Assembly: GCA_023634235.1 (NCBI GenBank)
Contig: JAMKCF010000008.1
Span: 9,132,176 to 9,196,175, forward strand
Direction of reading: 5' to 3'
Length of the DNA stretch: 64,000 bases
DNA from: Pisaster brevispinus
Taxonomy: Eukaryota; Echinodermata; Asteroidea; Forcipulatida; Asteriidae
Shown here: in pieces, positions 35,715-49,000 of the stretch
Layout: each line of letters starts with the position of its first letter
Position numbering within the stretch: the stretch's first letter is position 1
Notes under the pieces: generated by a model
Databases searched by the model: none
The model's input: the letters and a program-made list of their open reading frames with translations, nothing else
Told to the model about the DNA's origin: nothing
Made by a program: the position numbers and the translations under genes

Positions 35715-36751
35715 CGTATGATATATATGTATATATTTTTCTGGAGGTTGGAACTTTCTATAAATGTCTACTGTGTGCAAATACTCATACATTTTTGCCT
35801 GAGCTAATCAATTAAATATACTTTACTTGAAATCATCTAAAGTTTAAAAGCTAATGCTATGACCAACAAACTGATCCACACCACTGGCTCATGTCAGACA
35901 GGGGTCTTTCCATGGTGCTACCACAAACCTCCTTAGAATGGATTCCCACGACATAAATCCAACTCAGCTGAAGTCAAACATCTTTGGAGCACATATTGCA
36001 TATCTGCATATATTTGCATATTCCGTTTTTTATGTCTAATAATCACAAGTAAACTGACTTCATTCCCGCCCCATAAAGATCTTAAATCTTGTTGGTTCCA
36101 TTATGACACCCCTATTGGTCCTAACAAGGGTAGGACAGAAAATCACAAAATCCACTGCATCCACAACACCAGTATAATTTGCGACCAACAGTTGAAGTCG
36201 TTGAGTGTTGCAATTGCAGTGCAATGAACCTGAACTACATGAACGATGGTCACATCCAAAACAGGACCTTGCAGGGGGCTAAAGACACCAACAAATCTAT
36301 AAAAAAAACATAACCTCAACGAATATTCGTGGCCTCTTTGGTGGATGAACAGGAACATCGCCGAGATGAAGGGATACATTTATAAACAATAGAGGGATCA
36401 TCACCGAGAGTTCAATGCATCTTGAAGACAGTATCCTGCAAGGAAGCAAGATGCCAAAGAGATGTATCTTCAAGTTGATAATAAATACAGCAGAAAGCAC
36501 CTTCAATACCGTAAACTTGAGCCAAACCACCTGTAACCTTCCACCCACAGTCAAACTGTCTGATCATCCAAAACCACACAACTGCCTGTTTTTGACTGGT
36601 GCAGTAACTGCATGCAGAAATAACATTATACTGTTCAGATACATTCACCACAACGCAAGCTTAACACCTGGACGCTATTCAATGACCAATCAATGAGAGT
36701 GCCTGGATGAGGAGGAAACAAGCACAGAGGGATTCAAGACCATTTTGCTCC

Positions 36752-37004
36752 TTACTCCCCTAGAGTAACAGCGAGGGGATCAGCAAAGGAGACAGAGGGG
36801 ATGTTCCCTCTGTAGAACCAACGATACAAGAAGAAAGTGCAGACCCCTAACCCCAACCCCAGCCCTAGCCCCAGGTAGCGGAAGATGGACCTGTGTCTTC
36901 GCCACCATTCACTCTTTTTCTGCTTACTTCTCATGTCCGCCACTTTGTCTTGGATGGTTTTGGTTCGCTCTTCCCGGTTTCGCCGTCTCAGCTCTGTCTC
37001 GGTA
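36752..37004 (-). CDS. PTPN1/2: PTPN last coding exon (membrane anchor)
   Basis: Acceptor TTTCACAG, stop TAA at 36754-36752. Encodes a highly charged helix ([18 protein letters not shown]), a basic WWRRHR cluster, then [20 protein letters not shown] as the predicted membrane segment and a short tail ending LGE. Confidence 0.92.
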
Positions 37005-40000
37005 CTGTGAAATAGCAATATTTGAAACATTTGACCACTGCTTTTACAATAACAGTCCCATAGGCTTATGCGTTTTAAATAAAGTCAAAAAAGAAAATTG
37101 TCAAATGTCTCTGTAAAATCCAAAATGGATAAGAGTGGGCAGTTGATTTTTGCTGAACCATTTCTGCTATGTTTTGACTGTCCACAAACAGTTCTGAAAA
37201 AGCACAAGTAGGCTTCAAGACAAATATTACCCGAACCTATGAAGTGAGTCAACAGGACCTTGTGTACTTTTAAGTTATTTGAGCTTGCATTCAGAAGTAT
37301 TAGCATCCTACATTTTCTCCCAAACCCAAGTCATTGTCTGCCGACTCAAGAATGCTGTAAGGCAACCTCGTTCCCAGTGGTGTACGATTTCACCGCGGAA
37401 TTTCTTCTCTTTCCGAGAATGCCAAAAAACATGATTCATTTGAAATGTAACGCGTCAAAGTACGTGCCAGACTAAGCAACCGAAAAGCACCCTACAAGCA
37501 CTTGAATGTTTTGAACAAGCGTGTGCGCAAAACAATAACTTTTGGTCAGCCAATCAGTGTTGATTTTTAGTGCTTCCCTTCCAGGGGTTAGCGACGAGAG
37601 GTATTGATACGACGCACTGCCCATGGCAGCGAGGCTGGCTGGGAGGTTCCATGATCATTGCTGTTTATTTGAGTAGAGCAAATGCAGCTCCAACTGAAGC
37701 TCAGTTCATAACAGTCAGGTGCTGTTTCAGCTCCAACTTTTTCCCATGGTAGAGTCAAAAATGCAGCCTGGGAACCAGTTTTGCAACAAGCTTAGATGAT
37801 AAACATGTCCCTGCCCTAGTACCTGATACTCTGGCCATTGTTCTGACCTAAGATTCATCTTAAGATAAATGTTTACAAAAAACTTTGGTAATTTGTATCG
37901 CACATCACACTTTGCAGAGCTATTAAGATGGATTTATCAGCTAACATGTCTTTCAAAACTAATCTTAGCAGGTTTGAAATCAGGCCCAGCTCTCGCAGAT
38001 TAGAGTACAGTCGCAGTAAAAAAACTATTGGCAGTTACGGTCGTGGAAAGTCAAAACTGAAATGAATGTATTGGAATGTACTACCTTTTAGGTTGTAGCA
38101 GTACAGTTTGCATCGCTAAGTATTGGACACCATTTAAATGCTTACTTTCTGATTTTACAGATGCATTTAGGTCCTTCAAAAAAAAAACTAAACTTAATTT
38201 TCATTTTATGAGAGCAGTTCTCATGTTTTCTTACCTAGCACCAGGATTACTGTCATTACTGTGTGCTTTGACATCATTACTTTCGTCTTGTCTCGGTGCC
38301 TTGGCATCATTCCCATCTTGCTCCTCCGGTGAGTGAGGGCGCTTTATTTTCCTGGGTAACGGAGGTGGGGCTTCGTGTACCCCATCCTAATTTAACAGGA
38401 GATCAATCAGGTAGAAATATTTAAGTTTACTACACTCAAGTTGTGTAAGGAGAGCCTATTGGCACTAAACCTGTACAATTGAAGGTGCTGTTTAGTGCCA
38501 ACTGCAGCAGTTGCAGCAACAAAACTGTGGAATGTCCAAGGCTGTCTTTACTGCTTTAAGACCAGGCTTAGTCTGCTGCTAATTTACAACTTCCCCTCCT
38601 TGTCTGATGAAGCCACTGAGTGTAGTGCAAGAGAGTTCCCTACTTACCAAGGATGTCCTGTATATGCCTGGCCCAACGGCACCTACACACACTTATGTTT
38701 GTTTGACCTCGTTACTTGAGGACTCCTCTTTGTTCTCCCATTGTTCTCCAATTGTGTGGACTTTTTTTAAGCAACATCCCAATTGGTTTTGCACACAAAA
38801 CTAAAGAGAGGACGCCGTCACTCTGTTGGAACACCAGGATCCCTTTTGTTAAAGTCCTTGGTTTCCCCAACCACATTCCTGCAGTCCCTATACTTCAAAC
38901 CTTCCATATTTTTCAGTTTCTGGGCATCGGTAACTTGCATTAATTTTTCCCAAAACAATGAAAGACTGTGTACTTTATTAGTTATTGGCAAACCTAACAT
39001 GGATCAAATTTGTTTTTATCAGTTTGCTGTATAAGTTAAAGTCCACCCTGCGATATGAGCAACGCTCATGTGTTTGTATGCCGTCAATGTCATCAAAATC
39101 AGAATAAGAGCCTGTGTTTGGACATTGTGGGAACATTCAAACCAAAGAATTCCCCAATTTAAATTATTGCTAGAATTTCAGCAATTGCAAAACGAAAAAA
39201 AACAACATATGCAGCCATTTACATTAGCAGCAAGGCTCTTGTCGAGTGAGCCTTGTTGTACCAAGTTCTAAAACTGCATGTTCTCGCATGTCATCACTGC
39301 CTTGCTGGGGGTTGTACCAATACGCAAGCAGGTGCACTGCAAAGATAATTTGACAAGGCTACTTACGAAGCAAAACTGAAGCCGATCATGTGTTTGTATT
39401 GAACTCTTTACTCACCTCCAATACTAATGATCCCAGTCCATTGCCTTCTAGTATAGCTTTAGCACCAGCTAGTATAGCAAGGTAGCTAAACCGAAGCTGA
39501 TCATGTGTTTGTATTAAACCCATTCTGCATCTTCTCATTTCCAGTAAGATTTCTTTAACGCTGACCCCGTTCGTGTGTCCATTCTTTTCAATCTGTAAGA
39601 CGTAAACAAGACAAGAATATCAGATCTTCAATACCTGTTTGCATTGAGTGCTAGGGAAGCACAACTGGAAAATGTTCAGCTCACCTACTGAATGTTTGGA
39701 TAAGTCGGTCTGATGGTTTGTCCCATAATCAAAAGTGTGATTGTATAAAAACGAAAAAACCTGAACAATAGACAATGGTCTTCTTTTCTTCTTCTTCAGT
39801 TAAAACCCCAGAATGCCCAGTGTGTTCGATTTTAGAGGATTTACAGAATCTCTACACTGCAGTAAATGGAAAACTAAAGGTTTGGACACAACAAACTTGT
39901 GTCTTTTGCTACCAAACTTTAAAAAAAAAAACAAGCCCCCAAAACCCAACATATTTAGCGGGTAGTGTGTAGCGTGTAGCAAGTAGTGGTTAGCAGGTAG

Positions 40001-43000
40001 TGGTTAGTGGTAAGTGTGTAGAGGGGATTGTGTGTAGTGGTAGTGTGTTTTAATATTCCTACCTTTTGGAGACCGAGGGAAAACAAAAGGTCTCCATAGG
40101 GGAATTCTAAAGACTGGGGAGTTCCACAAGAAATATGTGTACAAAGTCTATGGGAGGATGTAAACCACAAGGACAAAGGAAAGAACAAAAGATGTCTCCA
40201 CAGGGATGTGAATACTAGAATGTGTGTAGTGGATAGTCCGTAGTGTGTAGCAGGGTAGTGTGTAGTGGGCACTGTGGTAGTGAGTAGCAAGCCTCTTCAA
40301 AGCAAGGTTTCCTTCTGTGCTGGGTACATTGGTGTTATCTGCTTCATGACATTAGCCAGTAAGCCCAATTTCAATTTCGCCGATTATCACAGAAATACTG
40401 TGCTCAGCAGAAAAGCTAACAAATCACATAACTGACTGTTCCAGATTCGCTATGACTATTTCATCCTGAAATCAGGCCTCTCTGTGAAAGTGAACCTGTA
40501 CTCACCAATACTAAACACGCATCTACCAAGCAGAATGTACCAGACCTCCCAATGCCAGCACTACAGTGAATGACAGGGGGACCAACGTTATCTGCCAAGG
40601 ACCCTGTTTGCCTGACGTGGTGGAGGAATTTCAAAAAGGCCTCTGGCGACTTGGGCACCCCAAAGTCTGGCCACCTTGTATAGTGCAGTTGGAGGACTTC
40701 TTTAGTTTCGTTGGTCTGCAATAACAGATAAAACAGAACATGAATTTCAACAACTAAAATGCACCAGAAAACTAACTTCACTTATTGGAAAATCAAAATA
40801 GTAAAATCTACCAAAAAGTCTGATAAAAAGGGTAAAATGAAAGGAACAATGGGAGTTACAACAGAAGGTGTGTTTGCGTATGAGTTCCCACATTCCAAAT
40901 GATGACTTAAAACAAAAGGGACCTTACATCCTCCCTTCACAATGGAGAATAGTACATGCACCGCTTGGCATTACAATAGATAGAAACAAATAGAAATAGA
41001 TAGGAAGTCCTTGGTTGACCCAAAAAAGCAAATGTTGCTGTGTGGGACAATATTACCAGGCTTTACCGTACGGGAAATTCTCTAGGAGGAAACTGTACCT
41101 TTTTATTGGAACAACTCAAGGGTCATGGAGTAAACACCAGAAAAACAATGGCGTGTTCCTCTAACAGTGCCCCTTTTTAAGGTCTGTGTAAACTCAGACA
41201 AGGTGCTAAATGTACATAAATTGGTCTCATAACTCAAACATACCTCAGCATGTCACTCGTAAAAAAAACCAGTGCTTTTAGGCGACCCTCTTGGGTGTAA
41301 TGAAGCTCATTATGTTCAAGCACACTTGAACACTCGATATTTTTTGGCCGATCCATAGCAACAAGAGTGTGACATTAACCTATATTGCGCGGCCCATATC
41401 ACTACACCTGTTCTAACGCGCTGTTCTAACACGCTGTTCTTACTCTGCATATTGCGCTATTTTAAGCTGCGCGCCAAGTTTGCCGGATGATAACGCTATT
41501 ATCAAATGCATCCTCATGGAATACAGACAAATCTACCATGTCTGGGTCCCATCTCAGCATTGTTAGATATAAGGTACAGAAGCGCAATATTGTTTACGTA
41601 TTTCACACGCGCTTGAGTGATGGCTAACAATATAAGAGCTGCATCCTGTTACTATTAACTGTACTGTGTTTTTTCACGGCAAATTACAAGGGTACAAAGG
41701 GCAAAATTATTAAGTAAATGAAAATATAATGGACACAGAATGCAGATAACAAACGAGACTCTTACGTTTTGCAAAAAATGTTTTATGAACAAGAACACTG
41801 AGAATAGTTACAGTGACACACGCAGAGAAAAAGGGAACAATTCTTTGATAAAATCTTAAGGTCTTTTTGACTTGATTGTGTTACATAAAAGGAAGGCTAT
41901 AAGGGGCACCGGGGCAAAATCAGGGGCACAGGGGCAACTACGTAACCTCCTTGCAGTTCAAAGAATGTCATCTCAGTTTCTGGTTTACATGCTTATAGGC
42001 ATACAACTGACAGAGAATCAAGTTGGACATAGACAGGGGACTGGAAGTTACTGCCTCTGGTGCATCCACGAGGCTTCAAAGTTGGTCCTTACTTTTCTGT
42101 TTTTGAGCTCCAGGGTTCGGACGGTATAAAAGGAATGTTCATCTTCTCTCAGAAGGCTGACTAGAAGGTCTGACTCTTCACAAGGTATAGTCACTTTCTG
42201 ATTGACGGGAAAGTACTGGGCGCATTTCCTCTGTGGGAAAGAAGGAACAGCAACAAGTGGATTGGTTAAATTCATTTATCTGTATTTTAAAAGAATCTTT
42301 TAAAAATATCCTAGGGTTTTAGAAACGATCTTGCTATGTAAAATATAATGTATTTAGTGCTCATATTCTCAGGTAACTAGTGATTCTTTCTGGGATCACT
42401 ATTACATGCCAGCTAGATTACACGTAGTATCAGGGCTTGGATTAGTACCAGGGCTATTACATGCCAGCTAGATTACACGTAGTATCAGGGCTTGGATTAG
42501 TACCAGGGCTATTACATGCCAGCTAGATTACACGTAGTATCAGGGCTTGGATTAGTACCAGGGCTATTACATGCCAGCTAGATTACACGTAGTATCAGGG
42601 CTTGGATTAGTACCAGGGCTATTACATGCCAGCTAGATTACACGTAGTATCAGGGCTTGGATTAGTACCAGGGCTATTACATGCCAGCTAGATTACACGT
42701 AGTGTCAGGGCTTGGATTAGTATCAGGGCTATTACATGCCAGCTAGATTACACGTAGTATCAGGGCTTGGATTAGTATCAGGGCTATTACATGCCAGCTA
42801 GATTACACGTAGTATCAGGGCTTGGATTAGTATCAGGGCTATTACATGCCAGCTAGATTACACGTACATGTAGTATCAGGGCTTGGATTAGTATCAGGGC
42901 TATTACATGCCAGCTAGATTACACGTAGTATCAGGGCTTGGACTAGTATCAGGGCTATTACATGCCAGCTAGATTACACGTAGTATCAGGGCTTGGATTA

Positions 43001-46000
43001 GTATCAGGGCTATTACATGCCAGCTAGATTACACGTAGTATCAGGGCTTGGATTAGTATCAGGGCTATTACATGCCAGCTAGATTACACGTAGTATCAGG
43101 GCTTGGATTAGTATCAGGGCTATTACATGCCAGCTAGATTACACGTAGTATCAGGGCTTGGATTAGTATCAGGGCTATTACATGCCAGCTAGATTACACG
43201 TAGTATCAGGGCTTGGATTAGTATCAGGGCTATTACATGCCAGCTAGATTACACATAGTATCAGGGCTTGGATTAGTATCAGGGCTATTACATGCCAGCT
43301 AGATTACACGTAGTATCAGGGCTTGGATTAGTATCAGGGCTATTACATGCCAGCTAGATTACACGTAGTATCAGGGCTTGGATTAGTATCAGGGCTATTA
43401 CATGCCAGCTAGATTACACGTAGTATCAGGGCTTGGATTAGTATCAGGGCTATTACATGCCAGCTAGATTACACGTAGTATCAGGGCTTGGATTTGGGGG
43501 GAAAATCCATAAGACCACAGGTCTTGTAGCTCAAAACATTTCCCGGACCAGGATTTTTTGAAATGAAAAGAGAGAAGAAAGTAATACCCACGCTATTTAA
43601 CTGTTTGATTTGAACAAGCACCAAGAGAAGACTTATCTCGTTAGTGTTATGGGTTAAGTATTCTTCACTACTTAACATTGAATTGAATTGAACAATATTT
43701 ATCAGACTGAAAACCAACATGTGAAAAAGTACCAGACTTGTCCAGTCATGACTTTACTGGCCCGATGCTAAAAACACTGGTCTATGGCCTGCAGTCCAGT
43801 GTTAATTTCTAGCCCCGAGTATTCAATGGGAACAGATTTTTTTTCACTAGCTCACATGCATTAGCAAGAATTTTTCAATCAAGTCTCTCGCTTCCTAAAA
43901 ACCTTTTTTAATTAAAATGCTTCCAATCATTTTTGTTTTTTAATTAAAGAAAGGTTAAACAAATAAATACCACTTTTTAACTCGATGCAAAATGGTTCGA
44001 CCAAGCATCATTTTTTGTTTCTTCTTCCAACAAATACACAACTCTAGCAGTTCCACATAGCTGCAAAATTATTGCAAAGTGAAACCAAAACGTGAGAACC
44101 AAACCACAACACAGACACACACAAAATCAATGCCAAGCACCTGTGTTGTAAAGAAAATCTGTTTTCCATATGTTGGCCGTTAATCAAGTCCTCATTTTGA
44201 ACTTGTGGTTTCCTGATTTGGAAGCTTGTGAATGAAATTCAACTCTAAGTCCACAATCATTCACAAATTTATTAGCAACAAAGTATTGACGGCCGGTCGG
44301 GCGACTACAAAAAGTGAGAGGTCTTTGACCCTCCTGTGCCTGTTTTCACTGGTGTTTGGTGAGGGGGCACGGGCAAGCGCCAAGGTCGAGCTCTGTAAGC
44401 ATCATTGGCAGAAATAGACTGCTTGAATATTTACAACACTTTAAAAGGAGCCCATCCATAATGTGCCATTTACGCTTTTACTTGTTCATGTCAATAAGAA
44501 TTTTTTTTTTAAACAAACAAGATGAGTTTTCTAACTTCACATCAGGATGTTTAGAGGACACTGTGATGCCCCTTGGGAAGACACCATGCACTGAATGAAA
44601 TGTTTTCTGTGACTTACCGTTTCTTTTTCAATGATATTGTTGAGCATGATGACTACTTTACTATCCTGCTCCCAGACCATTTGCCAAAAATGACTGATCG
44701 TTTTCGGTAACGGACCCTGATAGATTAAGAAAGTGGAAGAAATTAAATCAAATTACTTCATTGTAACCACATTAAATCAAACCTATTCACCAGGCTAGCT
44801 TATTACAGAGTGTATATCTGTACATGTTAACAACTGGTTCCCATTAACAAGTTTCTTTTGGCTCGACCTCATTTTTGAGTAGAGCAAATGATCTTGAAGT
44901 CCAGAATTACTAACAATATTCCGGACAAACTCTTCTGTTGACCACTGTATCAGTGGTTTGATCATACTTGTACAATATTCCGGACAAACTCTTCTGTTGA
45001 CCACTGTATCAGGGGTTTGATCATACTTGTACAATATTCCGGACAAACTCTTCTGTTGACCACTGTATCAGTGGTTTGATCATACTTGTACAATATTCCA
45101 GACAAACTCTTCTGTTGACCACTGTATCAGGGGTTTGATCATACTTGTACAATATTCCAGACAAACTCTTCTGTTGACCACTGTATCAGGGGTTTGATCA
45201 TACTTGTACAATATTCTAGACAAACTCTTCTGTTGACCACTGTATCAGTGGTTTGATCATACTTGTACAATATTCAAGACAAACTCTTCTGTTGACCACT
45301 GTATCAGGGGTTTGATCATACTTGTACAATATTCCAGACAAACTCTTCTGTTGACCACTGTATCAGGGGTTTGATCATACTTGGCGTGTCGTGGCCGAGT
45401 GGATAAGATCACTGGACTCAAGCTCTGGTGTTTCTGATCAGCAGAGTGTGGGTTCGAGCCCCGGTCGTGACACCTGTGTCCTTAAGCAAGACACTTAACC
45501 ATGATTGCTTCGTCCTTCGGATGGGACGTAAAGCCGTTGGTCCCGTGTGTTGTGTAACGCACGAAAAAGAACCCAGTGCACTTATCGAAAAGAGAAGGGG
45601 TCCGCCCCGGTGTTCCTGGTTTGATCGGCTGCATATTGCGCCACAGCACCTTGTAAACCATTACAAGGTGCTATGTAAAGGAGTAGGTCTCATACTTCAA
45701 AACGTAGCCCCAAATACCTTGCAGGAAATACTGAATGTTTAGTGCTTAGAGGCTGGCCTGCAGTAGGCGCTATACAAATACAATATAGTATTATTATTAT
45801 TATTGTACAATATTCCAGACAAACTCTTCTGTTGACCACTGTATCAGTGGTTTGATCATACTTGTACAATATTCCGGACAAACTCTTCTGTTGACAACTG
45901 TATCAGGGGTTTGATCATACTTGTACAATATTCCGGACAAACTCTTCTGTTGACCACTGTATCAGTGGTTTGATCATACTTGTACAATATTCAAGACAAA

Positions 46001-49000
46001 CTCTTCTGTTGACCACTGTATCAGTGGTTTGATCATACTTGTACAATATTCCAGACAAACTCTTCTGTTGACCACTGTATCAGTGGTTTGATCATACTTG
46101 TACAATATTCCAGACAAACTCTTCTGTTGACCACTGTATCAGGGGTTTGATCATACTTGTACAATATTCCAGACAAACTCTTCTGTTGACCACTGTATCG
46201 GGGGTTTGATCATACTTGTACAATATTCCAGACAAACTCTTCTGTTGACCACTGTATCAGGGGTTTGATCATACTTGTACAATATTCCAGACAAACTCTT
46301 CTGTTGACCACTGTATCAGTGGTTTGATCATACTTGTACAATATTCCTGACAAACTCTTCTGTTGACAACTGTATCAGGGGTTTGATCATACTTGTACAA
46401 TATTCCGGACAAACTCTTCTGTTGACCACTGTATCAGTGGTTTGATCATACTTGTACAATATTCCGGACAAACTCTTCTGTTGACCACTGTATCAGTGGT
46501 TTGATCATACTTGTACAATATTCCAGACAAACTCTTCTGTTGACCACTGTATCAGGGGTTTGATCATACTTGTACAATATTCCAGACAAACTCTTCTGTT
46601 GACCACTGTATCAGGGGTTTGATCATACTTGTACAATATTCCAGACAAACTCTTCTGTTGACCACTGTATCAGGGGTTTGATCATACTTGTACAATATTC
46701 CAGACAAACTCTTCTGTTGACCACTGTATCAGGGGTTTGATCATACTTGTACAATATTCCAGACAAACTCTTCTGTTGACCACTGTATCAGGGGTTTGAT
46801 CATACTTGTACAATATTCCAGACAAACTCTTCTGTTGACCACTGTATCAGTGGTTTGATCATACTTGTACAATATTCCAGACAAACTCTTCTGTTGACCA
46901 CTGTATCAGGGGTTTGATCATACTTGTACAATATTCCAGACAAACTCTTCTGTTGACCACTGTATCAGTGGTTTGATCATACTTGTACAATATTCCAGAC
47001 AAACTCTTCTGTTGACCACTGTATCAGTGGTTTGATCATACTTGTATAATATTCCAGACAAACTCTTCTGTTGACCACTGTATCAGGGGTTTGATCATAC
47101 TTGTACAATATTCCAGACAAACTCTTCTGTTGACCACTGTATCAGGGGTTTGATCATACTTGTACAATATTCCAGACAAACTCTTCTGTTGACCACTGTA
47201 TCAGGGGTTTGATCATACTTGTACAATATTCCAGACAAACTCTTCTGTTGACCACTGTATCAGGGGTTTGATCATACTTGTACAATATTCCAGACAAACT
47301 CTTCTGTTGACCACTGTATCAGGGGTTTGATCATACTTGTACAATATTCCAGACAAACTCTTCTGTTGACCACTGTAGCAGTGGTTTGATCATACTTGTA
47401 CAATATTCAAGACAAACTCTTCTGTTGACCACTGTATCAGTGGTTTGATCATACTTGTACAATATTCCAGACAAACTCTTCTGTTGACCACTGTATCAGT
47501 GGTTTGATCATACTTGTACAATATTCCAGACAAACTCTTCTGTTGACCACTGTATCAGTGGTTTGATCATACTTGTACAATATTCCAGACAAACTCTTCT
47601 GTTGACCACTGTATCAGTGGTTTGATCATACTTGTACAAAATGGGGAAACTACTGGAAAATCTTAAGTGTCTCCTCTTTATCCTGCTTGAAATTCTTTGA
47701 ACTTCCAGAGTGTTACATTTCGGAGAAGTTACAGACTCTCTCTGTTAGTGTCACCCAAAAATGTGAAACTGCGTCATGTAGTGGTTCGCACAAATAATTT
47801 ACATATATCTTCCAAAGGAAGCGTTCTTTGCAGAATGACAAATGACCCTGACCTGTAAAAGATGAAGTTCCAGGCTTGAAAGACGGACAAAGAGTACTGG
47901 AATTCATGCTTGAAATTTCCCTTTTTCAGGGGGGTTATTGCATAATCCTTTTGTTGTACAAACGAAGATTGGGAGAGATAGATAGGCTGCCACAATTAAT
48001 TTGTTTAATTATATTTGGCATATGGGAGGCAAATCCAGGATACAGCATACCATGGCCTTTATCAGCCTTGGCTTAGGTTTGTCCCTATTCACAATAAGAC
48101 ACCCCATTATTTATTGAAAGAAAAAAAAAAATTAAAAAAAATGAGTATTTTATGAACACAGTTGTCTTTATTTTATTTAGTCAGGGTTTCATGATGACAA
48201 CAATATTCTCAACAACAAAACATTACTTTGGAAGTTCCCAACAAAAATATTTTGTGGAGATTTTTTAATACCGACATGAAGTGGTTTACAAGTCAGTTCC
48301 TATCTTTTAACAAACTTTGAAGGCAAAATGGTTATTTACAATCAAAGTATCGTAAAGATCACTGACCCCCCCCCCAAATTTTTTTATTAGATTTTGTTCT
48401 CAGAAATGATGCATGAAAGATTAACTGAATCATTTATCTGTTATTGACACTAAACACTGTGGAATATGAAATGAAACCAAAATCTGAAAAGAAAACAATT
48501 GCTCAAAAGATTCTAACTTTCCTTTAAGGATGGTGCACTCGGCCTTACACTTTGGGAATTTTCAGATTACTGTCCTTTAATGTTACATCTTGGAACTAAA
48601 ACCTGACCCCTGCCCTCCTTACAAACACTCATAGCTTGTTCCTTGGCATTCAAGTAACACCCAGCTAATCATATTAAATGCACTCAGGGCTTTTCCAAGA
48701 ACTACTTTTTCAAGCACAACAACAACCCTCGAAGGGAGATCACTTTCCACGGTGCTGTGGTTAATCTTGAATTTATAAATTCACCTGTCTTCATCGAAGG
48801 CAGAGATGACAGCAAAGGGGTCATTTTTAAGGTAAAAATGACACATAGATAAAACGGTTCCTTACTCAAGGATGTCATAGCTAGTAGTTAATATTTTACA
48901 GTAGATGAATGCACAAATGCAGACTTCCATTTCCGTAAGATGACCGAATTAGCGATCAGAAGGCATCTTGAAAGCCATGAGTAAAGGATAGCGGAACCGA

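Larger units (their letters stand above)
14971..36751. other. Intergenic region between PEPCK and the phosphatase gene
   Basis: Roughly 21.8 kb with no gene I can identify. Open frames are short and unsupported. Contents worth naming are listed separately (hairpin 15411, candidate exons 16197, 29357 and 34736, DIRS remnant 23061, foldback 26072, MITEs 27019-29120 and 33421, microsatellite 35687). The last 1-2 kb below 36752 probably includes the phosphatase 3' UTR. Homopolymer G or C runs occur at about 24899, 25077, 31992 and 35205. Confidence 0.6.

Noticed and set aside
36844..36872. Interstitial telomere relic with no coding role
   Set aside because: The tract is in frame within a well-supported exon and encodes the expected membrane segment, so it is reported as coding G4 sequence instead.
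38495..38719. LINE reverse-transcriptase tail (ATKLWN... FKTRLSLLL)
   Set aside because: Only a loose resemblance to the LWN...FK..L motif; no supporting frame upstream.
45384..45470. A tRNA-Leu gene
   Set aside because: A and B boxes are present but the acceptor and anticodon stems do not close and a SINE body with an L2-like tail follows.
42401..47635. CRISPR-like regular arrays
   Set aside because: Units are contiguous tandem copies with no unique spacers, and the DNA is eukaryotic with introns.
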